Origin: Roseivirga sp. UBA6061
Lineage (GTDB): Bacteria > Bacteroidota > Bacteroidia > Cytophagales > Cyclobacteriaceae
DNA: 25,068 bases
Direction of reading: 5' to 3'
Assembly: GCA_002427745.1 (NCBI GenBank)
Contig: DIYF01000104.1
Location: forward strand, 4,080 to 29,147
This document shows positions 7,913 through 15,132 of this stretch, piece after piece. Every line of letters starts with the position of its first letter. The stretch's first letter is position 1. The notes beneath the pieces are model-generated. The model saw only the letters and a program-made list of their open reading frames with translations. It ran no database searches and was not told the DNA's origin. Made by a program: the position numbers and the translations under genes.

Positions 7913-7920
7913 GGGGGACA
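7913..7920 (+). promoter_or_regulatory. GGGGGACA box upstream of a TPR-HTH gene
   Basis: This exact 8-mer (10-mer TTGGGGGACA at 7911-7920) lies 25-56 bp upstream of the possible starts at 7888 and 7864. The same 10-mer occurs on the opposite strand upstream of the TPR-HTH genes starting at 22853 and 24717. Its orientation relative to the gene is reversed here. Confidence 0.4.
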
Positions 7921-8007
7921 GGTCACCCGAGAAGATTAATACTTCTCCGAGTCAAAAACTTAACTGAGATAATACAATAGAGCCTGATCAGTCAGGTTCC
8001 CGGAAGA

Positions 8008-8286
8008 CTAGCACAGAGATAAAACCATATCGGAGAAACTTCCGTCTGCCTCCATTCTAAGTTTCTTCCGCAATCTGTGTTTGGCCTTTTTTACACTATC
8101 CGGAGTGATATTGAGCAGTATGGCAATCTCTTTGGTGGATAGATTGGACTTCAGATAAGTACACAGGCGCAGATCATAAGGCGTCAGGGCAGGATGCCGG
8201 TCTTTTAACTTCCGCTGAAAAAGACTATTGGTAGTTTCCAGCTCCAGCAGGAGGTGATCCATCAAACGTCTTTCCAGTGCGGTCAT
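8008..8286 (-). CDS. Stand-alone small LuxR-type HTH protein
   Basis: This 92-residue protein (MTALERRLMDHLLLELETTN start) is nearly identical to the copies at 3999 and 12334 through the HTH core (residues about 34-75, STKEIAILLNITPDSVKKAK), with Ile for Thr in EIA(I/T)LL. After RKKL the tail (RMEADGSFSDMVLSLC) is unique. The ATG abuts a GGGGTTAA tandem array. It is the first gene upstream of the TPR-HTH gene at 6080-7864, 143 bp from its chosen start; a separate promoter for the latter is plausible because a GGGGGACA box lies between them. DNA binding is expected; the target is unknown. Confidence 0.88.
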   Translation of the reverse strand: MTALERRLMDHLLLELETTNSLFQRKLKDRHPALTPYDLRLCTYLKSNLSTKEIAILLNITPDSVKKAKHRLRKKLRMEADGSFSDMVLSLC

Positions 8287-8317
8287 GGGTTAAGGGGTTA
8301 AGGGGTTAAGGGGTTAA
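8287..8317. repeat. Tandem array, about four copies of 8-bp GGGGTTAA
   Basis: GGGTTAA (8287-8293) is followed by three perfect GGGGTTAA units (8294-8317), directly touching the ATG of the small HTH gene. Four G-tracts with 4-nt loops satisfy the G-quadruplex pattern on the plus (template) strand. Confidence 0.95.
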
Positions 8318-8400
8318 GAGGAAACGCGACTTGATTTTTCAGGTTCTGGATTTCTGATCAGTCTTTCGGGTCTAAAATCTATCATCTGACGTCTGTTATC
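8287..8400. repeat. Intergenic cassette repeat, copy R2
   Basis: The tandem array (8287-8317) is followed by GAAACGCGACTTGATTTTTC and CTGATCAGTCTTTCGGGTCT, almost identical to R3 (12610-12711), and by the invariant 17-mer at 8370-8386, 15 bp from the next stop codon. Confidence 0.82.
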
Positions 8401-9054
8401 TCAGGTAGTAGGTACTTTACTTGTTTTCGATTCATTCTTCTGTTGAAATCCGTTACGGTCCACTGCATTGATCACCCCGTCCAGATTAAAATCTCCGTTC
8501 GTGCTGTTATAAGTGAATGTCCCTCCGTTCTGCGTCCGCCAGGTAGTCAGGTCCGAGGCATCTACATCTCCGTCACCATCTGCATCACCGGCAGACATGG
8601 CAAATTTTCCTGTAGAAAGCGTGGTCAGCGCGGTAGTACTCTGATAGGTATTGGCCGAAGCAGTTGTAAAATCTATGCTATAGGTACCTCCATTATCTGC
8701 AATGGCCGAAGCGGACATAATTGACAGGTGGTTGCGATGATACACTACTACGAAGAACTCCGAACCGGTATTGCCAGAGAGGGAAACTGTAAGATCACTG
8801 GTACCGTCAGTGGCTTTGATACTACCGTCATCCATCAGGAAACCTGCTGCTGACCCCACCCTGGTAGATTTTAACGCAGCTGCTGCTGAAGCGGCTTCCC
8901 TTAATTCCACCAATACCCAATCAACCGCCCCGGCAGGAATCGAACCGGCCGTTTCTCCTGCTGAATGCCCGTTGATACTGTAAGGCTGGGTGGCTGGAAT
9001 ACTGGCATTGAGCGTGGTGTTGAGGTCAGTGCCATTATAGGCACCTTCAATGAA
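8401..9054 (-). repeat. C-terminal secreted-protein module, copy 3
   Basis: This 217-codon module differs from the copy at 12712-13365 at only four residues by hand count, and the DNA is also nearly identical. The homology continues through R2/R3 and into the first part of the small HTH genes, making a direct repeat of roughly 0.85 kb spaced by about 4.3 kb. Confidence 0.92.
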
Positions 9055-10440
9055 AACCGTAACGGCCAATACGGCAGAAGTCGGTACCTGGGGTGGACCA
9101 CAAGGTAAAGTCAAATGCTCTGTACCACTGGTAATCCAGTTGTCCTGATCAAAAACTGCCGCTTTGAGGACTGCGGCCGTGCCGGAGCTTACTGTACAGT
9201 TGTATACGGCTCCATCTGTTTCCGGAGCAATGACAAAACCGGTTGTACCACTGGTCAATCCGGGAGGAAGAGACGATTCTGAATTGGCGGTAGCATCTGC
9301 TCCCCAGGCCCCGTTGTTCATCTGCAAACCTGCTATGAATGAGGCAGTTGTTCCGGCTGTTCCCACAAAAGCCAGCACCTGGTCTCCCACAGTAGAAAAG
9401 CTCATGGCACTACTGACGCTACTCACTGTTCCTCCGCCCGAGGCAACACCGGGTGCTGCCACCTCAATCACTACCTGATCTCCGGCTGAAAGTCCTCCGG
9501 CTCCTACTGTATATAGTATTTCCCCTTCGGCTCCATCTCCGGTTCGGAAAGCACCGCCAGCCGTCCAGCCTCTGTCCGTAAACCTTATTTCAGCGCCCTC
9601 AGCAATGTCCGTTGTGGCCATAAAGGATATATTGTCTGTACCCCTGGCATTGTACCCGGTGAACACAATATCTCCTGCTGAAAGCGAAGCAGCAGCGGTA
9701 CCCTGAACCACAAAAGTGTCGAAAGCCACCTCTTCAAAAGAGCCGGTGCTGACCAGTTCAATACGCACATCCATGGTGGTAGCTCCTGCTATATCGAAAG
9801 TGAACTCCTGAAAAGCTGAAGTAAGAATGGTACCTTCTCCATATCCGTCAAAATCGGTATCAAGAGACAGGTATTGATTGCCAAACAATTCGGGTGTTTC
9901 TACAATCGCAAAAGAGGCAATAAGCTCATAGGTTCCGTTGTTGGTCTTGTCTACAAATATCCTGATGCCGTCACCCAACTCAAATGTCCCTACTGTGGGG
10001 TCATCATTTCTGGCGGCAAAGCTGCACTTGATCTGCACATTGGTATATCCGCTGACATCGATGTCGTTGAAATGTACCCCCGCGGAATTAGGCCCTGAGC
10101 CAAAAGCACCTCCCGATTGATTCGGGTTTTCAGTCCTGTCAGTATCTTCACCCACATAGTAGAAGCCATTGGTATTGGTAAAGCCAGGTAACCCTGATGT
10201 GGCAGTGAACCCATTATCAGCGACAGTGGGCGCTACACAGGCAATGGTCTCATTCGTTCCGTTGGTTCGGAGAAAGTAGTCATTTGCGCCATCAGAGTGA
10301 ACTCCATACTCAGAATAAGCGCTGGCACAGTTGTCAAAGTTTTCCGTAAAGATCGGAGTTTGAGCATAAGCCATTACTTCTGACATATACCAGAAAGTCA
10401 GGAAGGCCAATAGACAAAAAAGAGGTCGGGAATGGGGCAT
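8401..10440 (-). CDS. Large secreted protein with two N-terminal domains and C-terminal dockerin-like module
   Basis: The protein is 679 residues from the ATG at 10440. The frame extends to a TTG at 10467, but the ATG gives the better signal peptide (MPHSRPLFCLL..., ending near AYAQ). The first domain (about 28-255) is jelly-roll-like (IFTENFDNC, GVHFNDIDVSGYTNVQIKCS, FEEVAFDTFVVQG) and shares phrasing with the protein at 12712-14208. The second (about 258-460) begins LSAGDIVFTGYNARGTDN and contains IRFTDRGW, a domain type found in secreted bacterial proteins that I cannot name with certainty. Residues 463-679 are the shared module with HRNHLSIMSA, paired calcium loops and the tail SKTSKVPTT. 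It lies 102 bp downstream of the TPR-HTH gene 10543-12309. Function unknown; probably surface or extracellular binding. Confidence 0.88.
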   Translation of the reverse strand: MPHSRPLFCLLAFLTFWYMSEVMAYAQTPIFTENFDNCASAYSEYGVHSDGANDYFLRTNGTNETIACVAPTVADNGFTATSGLPGFTNTNGFYYVGEDTDRTENPNQSGGAFGSGPNSAGVHFNDIDVSGYTNVQIKCSFAARNDDPTVGTFELGDGIRIFVDKTNNGTYELIASFAIVETPELFGNQYLSLDTDFDGYGEGTILTSAFQEFTFDIAGATTMDVRIELVSTGSFEEVAFDTFVVQGTAAASLSAGDIVFTGYNARGTDNISFMATTDIAEGAEIRFTDRGWTAGGAFRTGDGAEGEILYTVGAGGLSAGDQVVIEVAAPGVASGGGTVSSVSSAMSFSTVGDQVLAFVGTAGTTASFIAGLQMNNGAWGADATANSESSLPPGLTSGTTGFVIAPETDGAVYNCTVSSGTAAVLKAAVFDQDNWITSGTEHLTLPCGPPQVPTSAVLAVTVFIEGAYNGTDLNTTLNASIPATQPYSINGHSAGETAGSIPAGAVDWVLVELREAASAAAALKSTRVGSAAGFLMDDGSIKATDGTSDLTVSLSGNTGSEFFVVVYHRNHLSIMSASAIADNGGTYSIDFTTASANTYQSTTALTTLSTGKFAMSAGDADGDGDVDASDLTTWRTQNGGTFTYNSTNGDFNLDGVINAVDRNGFQQKNESKTSKVPTT

Positions 10441-10487
10441 TACATCGTGATTTGATCTAATACCCAAATCTCCCTATTCAATAAAAC

Positions 10488-10531
10488 TCCGGAAAAAAAT
10501 CGTTTTGAATTACACCGGACGAGACCGGACA
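10488..10531. promoter_or_regulatory. TCCGGAAAAAAATC and paired ACCGGAC elements upstream of secreted gene
   Basis: TCCGGAAAAAAATC (10488-10501) and two ACCGGAC copies 10 bp apart (10514-10520, 10524-10530) lie 48-91 bp upstream of the ATG at 10440. A near-identical pair, TCCGAAAAAAAATC and ACCGGAC, lies upstream of the secreted gene at 12712-14208, and CCGGAC recurs at 21089-21094 before the NHL protein. One helical turn between the two copies fits a protein-binding site. Confidence 0.35.
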
Positions 10532-10542
10532 AATACCAGACA

Positions 10543-12309
10543 CTAGAGACTTATGATGAAGTCTTCCATCTCCTGAGGGGTGGCAAAGTCCAGTTTTTGC
10601 CTCAGACGGTGCCTTGCTCTGACTACACTGTCAGGTGATATGTTGAATGCTGAGCCAATCTCTTTATTGGAAAGACCAATCTTGATCATGGCTGCCAGCC
10701 GTTGATCGCTGGTTGAAGGTTCATGGCATCTGAGGCGGAGTTTCTCAAAAAACTGAGGATAAGTAGCTTCGAAATAGAGCTTAAAGGACAACCAGTCTTT
10801 CTCAGTGATACTGGTATTAAGACCATCAATCAGTTCACTCAGTCTTTCGCTCTCTTTAAGTCCTCCTTTCCTTAACTCGGATAACTCCATTTTGGCTTCT
10901 GCCAGAATATTGTCTTTCAGTAAAACCTCATTGGCATAAGCTACGAGTCTCTCTTTCTGAACTTCCAGTTCTTTGTTTGCCAGTTCTTTTTCATTTCTGA
11001 ATATCTCCTGGTCTCGTTTGCTTAATTCCAGACGATAGCGCATGCCTTTTCGCTGATTGTAAAAAATCACCAGGATGAGTACGAGCAATACAAGCATTCC
11101 CAGAATGAACTGGTTCCTTTGTCTGATCTTCAGGTCCTTGATCTCTCCCTCCTGCAATTGCAGTTGGTTTTCGCTGCGCAACTTATCAAAATCATATCGG
11201 GCAGTGAGCTCAGCCACTCTCGATTGATTGGCCAGTAAACTCAGGCTGTCCTTCGTGTTGGCGTATAGAATATAACAGGTCAGGGCCTCTTCAATGGCTC
11301 GCTGCTTCTTATACTGCTGGTAGAGAAACAATGAAGCATCTCTGGTCAGGAACTTATTGTTGATTTCCTGAGCCTGTTCAAGTGAGGCTTCTGCACTCTG
11401 AATTGCCTTTTTGCCTTGGCCCTGACTGTCAAATACCCTGGCCCGGTTGAGCAGAATTTTACCCATTCCATAGGCATCACTGATCTGCTCTCTGAGTGCA
11501 TAAGAACGGTCGTAGTGATTCAGTGCCTTTTGGTATTGACCGGTGGTGGCGTAAGCAAAACCCAGGTTTTGAAGGCTGAGAGCGGTCATTTTTTTATCTC
11601 CGAGCATGTCAAAGATTTCCAGGGCCTTGCCATTATACTCAATAGACATTCCCAGGTTTTGCTTCTTGTATTCCAAAACCCCCAGGTTGATATAGAGTTG
11701 GCCCATTCTGAATCGATCTCCCAGTTTCGTATAGCGTTCTTTAGCTTTCTGATAATAGTCGGTAGCCTCGTCAAATTCAGATAAAAGCTCTTTGGTTCTG
11801 CCAATATTCATAAATAATGAGGCTTCCAGATCCAGGTCACCGGCCTCACCGGCCAATGGCACACCCAGCAGGTAGGCTTCGACAGATTCGGCATATCGGC
11901 CCTGCTTGCCATAATTTGCCCCTGTTCCGTTCTTAATCAGTGCCTGTGCCTGAGTGTCACGCTCAGCTAAAGCCAGCGACTCAGCTTTCTTAAAGGCTTC
12001 CTCTGCCTTGTCGAAATCGTTCATCTCACTCAGGAGAGTAGCCTTGTTGATCCAGACTCTGATGATGCCATGTGCATAGTCCAGCCTTTCTGCCAGGGTC
12101 AATGCCTCAGAGGTTACCTGCTCTACCTCAGCGGGTGAAATGGTGATCAGCCGGGAAGCCAGGGTGTTTAGTAAATCTACCTTTTCAATACCCCTGGTCT
12201 GGGGCAGGAGATGCCGGATACTGTCTACTTCAACCTGGGCCTTTAGTTGAAAAAAGATACTGTTAGTAAGGAGGAAGAATAGAAAAGCTCTTCTGAAAAA
12301 AGGAGACAT
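10543..12309 (-). CDS. TPR sensor / LuxR-type HTH membrane regulator
   Basis: The protein has 588 residues from an ATG, with a signal peptide 1-25 (ends LKAQ). TPR-like repeats run from about 70 to 330 (LDLEASLFMNIGRTKELLSE; MGQLYINLGVLEYKKQNLGM; MTALSLQNLGFAYATTGQYQ). A membrane segment lies at about 401-418, then a coiled coil (420-490) and a C-terminal HTH (about 533-573: DQRLAAMIKIGLSNKEIGSA, then FNISPDSVVRARHRLRQKL). The start is only 24 bp downstream of the small HTH gene 12334-12609, so those two are very likely one transcript. The secreted gene 8401-10440 follows after 102 bp. Signal unknown; the transmembrane one-component role is inferred from the domain order. Confidence 0.9.
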   Translation of the reverse strand: MSPFFRRAFLFFLLTNSIFFQLKAQVEVDSIRHLLPQTRGIEKVDLLNTLASRLITISPAEVEQVTSEALTLAERLDYAHGIIRVWINKATLLSEMNDFDKAEEAFKKAESLALAERDTQAQALIKNGTGANYGKQGRYAESVEAYLLGVPLAGEAGDLDLEASLFMNIGRTKELLSEFDEATDYYQKAKERYTKLGDRFRMGQLYINLGVLEYKKQNLGMSIEYNGKALEIFDMLGDKKMTALSLQNLGFAYATTGQYQKALNHYDRSYALREQISDAYGMGKILLNRARVFDSQGQGKKAIQSAEASLEQAQEINNKFLTRDASLFLYQQYKKQRAIEEALTCYILYANTKDSLSLLANQSRVAELTARYDFDKLRSENQLQLQEGEIKDLKIRQRNQFILGMLVLLVLILVIFYNQRKGMRYRLELSKRDQEIFRNEKELANKELEVQKERLVAYANEVLLKDNILAEAKMELSELRKGGLKESERLSELIDGLNTSITEKDWLSFKLYFEATYPQFFEKLRLRCHEPSTSDQRLAAMIKIGLSNKEIGSAFNISPDSVVRARHRLRQKLDFATPQEMEDFIISL

Positions 12310-12333
12310 GGTAGCCGCAATATAGCGACTTCA

Positions 12334-12609
12334 TCATAGTCTCACCATCATTTCAGACCATTGATCTGCCGGTTTTAAAAGAAGCTTCTTTCTCAATCGG
12401 TGCTTGGCCTTTTTCACACTATCCGGGGTGATGTTGAGCAAAGTAGCGATTTCCTTGGTGGATAAATTCGATTTCAGGTAAGTGCACAAGCGGAGGTCAT
12501 AGGGAGTCAGGGCGGGATGTCGGTCCTTTAACTTCCGCTGAAAAAGACTGTTGGCCGTTTCCAGCTCCAGCAGGAGGTGATCCATCAAACGTCTTTCCAG
12601 TGCGGTCAT
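12334..12609 (-). CDS. Stand-alone small LuxR-type HTH protein
   Basis: This 91-residue protein has the MTALERRLMDHLLLELETAN N-terminal helix and the same HTH core as the copies at 3999, 18971 and 24760 (STKEIATLLNITPDSVKKAK, about 49-68). The unique tail is LLKPADQWSEMMVRL. It lies 24 bp upstream of the TPR-HTH gene 10543-12309 with no room for a separate promoter between them, the tightest such pairing in the window. Upstream lie two ATGGGTTA units, and a TAA codon abuts the ATG. Co-transcription with a full-length paralogue that shares its output domain supports a role as a partner or competitor of that regulator (inference). Confidence 0.88.
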   Translation of the reverse strand: MTALERRLMDHLLLELETANSLFQRKLKDRHPALTPYDLRLCTYLKSNLSTKEIATLLNITPDSVKKAKHRLRKKLLLKPADQWSEMMVRL

Positions 12610-12711
12610 TTATGGGTTAATGGGTTAGGGTGAAACGCGACTTGATTTTTCAGCTTCTGGATTTCTGATCAGTCTTTCGGGTCTAAAATCTATCATCTGA
12701 CGTCTATTATC
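12610..12711. repeat. Intergenic cassette repeat, copy R3
   Basis: This is the shortest complete copy. It contains two 8-bp units, the GAAACGCGACTTGATTTTTC stretch shared with R2, and the invariant 17-mer at 12681-12697, 15 bp from the next stop codon. The 12-bp length difference from R2 falls within the tandem-array end. Confidence 0.82.
12612..12627. repeat. Tandem array, two copies of ATGGGTTA
   Basis: Two perfect 8-bp units occur 2 bp from the small HTH ATG, followed by a third GGG. This is the shortest array in the set. Confidence 0.75.
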
Positions 12712-13365
12712 TCAGGTAGTCGGTACTTTACTTGTTTTCGACTCATTCTTCTGTTGAAAATCATTGCGATCCACCGCATTGATTACCCCATCCAGATTAA
12801 AATCTCCGTTCGTGCTGTTATAAGTAAATGTCCCTCCGTTCTGCGTCTGCCAGGTAGTCAGGTCCGTGGCATCTACATCTCCATCACCATCCGCATCACC
12901 TGCAGACATGGCAAATTTTCCTGTAGAAAGCGTGGTCAGCGCGGTAGTACTCTGATAGGTATTGGCCGAAGCAGTTGTGAAATCTATGCTATAGATACCT
13001 CCATTATCTGCAATGGCCGAAGCGGACATAATTGACAGGTGGTTACGATGATACACTACTACGAAGAACTCTGAACCGGTATTGCCAGAGAGGGAAACTG
13101 TAAGATCACTAGTACCGTCTGTCGCTTTGATACTACCGTCATCCATCAGAAAACCAGCTGCTGAACCCACCCTGGTAGATTTCAACGCGGCAGCTGCTGA
13201 AGCGGCTTCTCTTAATTCTACCAATACCCAGTCAACTGCTCCGGCAGGAATAGAACCGGCCGTTTCCCCTGCTGAATGCCCGTTGATACTGTAAGGCTGG
13301 GTGGCTGGAATACTGGCATTGAGCGTGGTATTGAGGTCGGTGCCATTGTACGCTCCTTCTATAAA
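12712..13365 (-). repeat. C-terminal secreted-protein module, copy 4
   Basis: This 217-codon block matches copy 3 at all but four positions (T/I, S/T, R/Q and G/D by hand alignment). Similarity falls sharply just upstream of the FIEGAYNG motif. Confidence 0.92.
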
Positions 13366-14208
13366 GGCAGTGGCAGCTACCGTAGCTGACGTAGGTGCTG
13401 AAGAGGGCACATCGCCTACTACCCTTACATTATCAATGATGAATGTTTCATCACCCCAATCTGTAGCCATTACAATTCTGATTGAAAGATTCGTGCCGGT
13501 GCCTGTCAGGTCAAAGGAGAGGTCTGCCATGACCATATCGTTATTGCCTCCACTAATGGTAGCAGTACCAAAAGGCAGTACTTCTGTGCCGTCACCTGTA
13601 CCATTAAAGTCGGCATCTCTCGAAGCATTGGTTCCTTCACCCGAGCCACGGTAATCAGCGAGCAGGGTGTAAGCTCCCTGAGTAAAAGCGGTAGTCAGGC
13701 CAGGATGCGCTGTAATATCATCATCAAAGGCGTAATAGATCTGAATGTAATCATCTGCTTCAAAGCGATCTGCTCTATCAGTACCCAGGAGTAGTTTCAC
13801 TTTAAGGTCAGTCGCTCCTGAGACGTCTACATTATTGAAAGTAATAATGCCCAGATCATCTGAACGCGTATTACCACTATCATCCAGGTCATCCACAGCG
13901 TAGAAATTGGCAGTGCCTCCGTCAGGATTATGCACATTGGTAGGGATGCCGCTATGAATGTGGTGACCATTAAATCCATGAGTATTGGTGGTAGGAGCAG
14001 GATTACCACTGGTGGTTGAATTCAGAACAAGGGCATAGTTACTAAAGCCACGTTCCCAGTCGTTGGAGGTATAGCCTATCTCATCGGCCGTGCCTTCAAA
14101 ACTTTCATAGGCAATAATGGTCTCTACTTTGTGTAAGGCCTCGTCTTTTGATGCGTTTGTCAGGGACAAACCCAGAAGTATCAGAAATACACCCGTAAAC
14201 CTAATCAT
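12712..14208 (-). CDS. Secreted jelly-roll-like protein with C-terminal dockerin-like module
   Basis: The protein has 498 residues from an ATG, with a signal peptide of about 20 residues (MIRFTGVFLILLG...). Residues about 30-270 form a beta-rich domain (YESFEGTADEIGYTSNDWER; FNNVDVSGATDLKVKLLLG; ETFIIDNVRVVGD) that resembles the first domain of the protein at 8401-10440, including an ASRDADFNGTGDGTEVLPFG segment comparable to SLDTDFDGYGEGTILTSAF there. Residues 282-498 are the shared module, almost identical to that at 8401-9054. Unlike the other secreted genes, it follows a LytS/LytTR two-component pair (gap 177 bp) rather than a TPR-HTH gene. Function unknown; surface or extracellular binding is inferred. 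Confidence 0.88.
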   Translation of the reverse strand: MIRFTGVFLILLGLSLTNASKDEALHKVETIIAYESFEGTADEIGYTSNDWERGFSNYALVLNSTTSGNPAPTTNTHGFNGHHIHSGIPTNVHNPDGGTANFYAVDDLDDSGNTRSDDLGIITFNNVDVSGATDLKVKLLLGTDRADRFEADDYIQIYYAFDDDITAHPGLTTAFTQGAYTLLADYRGSGEGTNASRDADFNGTGDGTEVLPFGTATISGGNNDMVMADLSFDLTGTGTNLSIRIVMATDWGDETFIIDNVRVVGDVPSSAPTSATVAATAFIEGAYNGTDLNTTLNASIPATQPYSINGHSAGETAGSIPAGAVDWVLVELREAASAAAALKSTRVGSAAGFLMDDGSIKATDGTSDLTVSLSGNTGSEFFVVVYHRNHLSIMSASAIADNGGIYSIDFTTASANTYQSTTALTTLSTGKFAMSAGDADGDGDVDATDLTTWQTQNGGTFTYNSTNGDFNLDGVINAVDRNDFQQKNESKTSKVPTT

Positions 14209-14322
14209 TGACGAATCAGATAAGAGGTGTTACAATAGGTTTGGTGAAAAAGATAAAATCTCATCTCAGGCTACATGTTTTGGTACCAGCAGACTGAAAT
14301 AAAAGAATAGGGTGGAAGTCCG

Positions 14323-14360
14323 AAAAAAAATCCCTTGACCGGACAGAGAGAGGCTGTCAA
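14323..14360 (-). terminator. Possible intrinsic terminator after the LytS/LytTR operon
   Basis: Read on the minus strand, TTGAC (14360-14356) pairs with GTCAA (14339-14335). An alternative inner stem GACAG/CTGTC is also possible. Four nucleotides (GGGA) are followed by eight T residues (14330-14323). The stem is short, and part of the sequence (ACCGGAC, TCCGAAAAAAAATC) is shared with the region upstream of another secreted gene, so it could be an upstream regulatory element instead. Confidence 0.35.
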
Positions 14361-14385
14361 CTGTTAGTCTGGGTTATTTAATGGC

Positions 14386-15132
14386 TTATGACGGGTTTGT
14401 CATACGTTCCAGCAGCTCCTTTTTCTTTCTTCGGCTCACCTCCATGCGTTTGCCATCGGTCATTTTCACAAAGCCTCCATTTCCATGCTCATAAGCAACA
14501 ATCTCCTGGAGGTTGATCAGGTGAGATTTATGGATGCGAAAGAATTGCTCTCCTTCGAGCTTTTCCTCAAAGTAACCCAGGGTTTTGGAGGCCAGCTTCT
14601 GATGACCGGAGGTCAAATGGATATGTGAGTAATTCTCATCAGCGGTGATGTAAAGCACCTCCGCTGTTTTGATAAACTCATAGCCTTCGCGCACAGGAAC
14701 AACCAGTTTATTACGGGTTTCCGGAGCTTTGAGTGTTTTTTTGATCAGGGTCAGCTGCTCAGTACTGATACTACTCTTTCGACTCTTAAAACGATCGATG
14801 GCCGTACGCAGATCGTCCATATCCACCGGCTTCAGCAGGTAATCTACAGCCGAGCTTTTAATAGCCTTCAGAGCATACTGACTGTAGGCACTCACAAAAA
14901 TGACGTGATAAGATTTGTAGGTCGATTGTTCCAGCACTTCGAAGCCGGTATTATTTCCGAGACGGATGTCCAGAAAAACCAGATCAGGCTGATGCTGGTC
15001 TATGGCCTTTACCGCATCCTCCATGGAGTCAGCAGAAGGGAGGAGTGTGATTTCAGGGTGTTTTCTCGTAACCAGCTTTGTCAAAAGCTGCTCTCCTGAT
15101 TCTTCGTCATCTACAATAAGTGCCTTAATCAT
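14386..15132 (-). CDS. LytTR-family response regulator
   Basis: This 248-residue protein has a receiver domain (about 1-120) with acidic pair D8-D9, phosphoacceptor D55 (LVFLDIRLG), S81 and K101 (LLKPVD). A LytTR DNA-binding domain (about 142-245) contains VREGYEFIKTAEVLYITADE, a FFRIHKSHLINL motif and GKRMEVSRRKKKEL. The ATG overlaps the stop codon of the kinase gene by 8 bp (ATGATTAA), indicating translational coupling and a cognate pair. The overlap and domain content make this a standard LytS/LytTR system. Its position directly before the secreted gene 12712-14208, where other cassettes have a TPR-HTH gene, suggests that gene as a target (inference). Confidence 0.95.
   Translation of the reverse strand: MIKALIVDDEESGEQLLTKLVTRKHPEITLLPSADSMEDAVKAIDQHQPDLVFLDIRLGNNTGFEVLEQSTYKSYHVIFVSAYSQYALKAIKSSAVDYLLKPVDMDDLRTAIDRFKSRKSSISTEQLTLIKKTLKAPETRNKLVVPVREGYEFIKTAEVLYITADENYSHIHLTSGHQKLASKTLGYFEEKLEGEQFFRIHKSHLINLQEIVAYEHGNGGFVKMTDGKRMEVSRRKKKELLERMTNPS

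Noticed and set aside
8771..8983. Plus-strand open frames repeated opposite the conserved C-terminal modules (also at 13082-13294, 19763-19969 and 4677-4979).
   Set aside because: They recur only because the coding strand is conserved. Their composition (Ala/Pro/Ser-rich, no domain) and position inside real genes show they are shadows.
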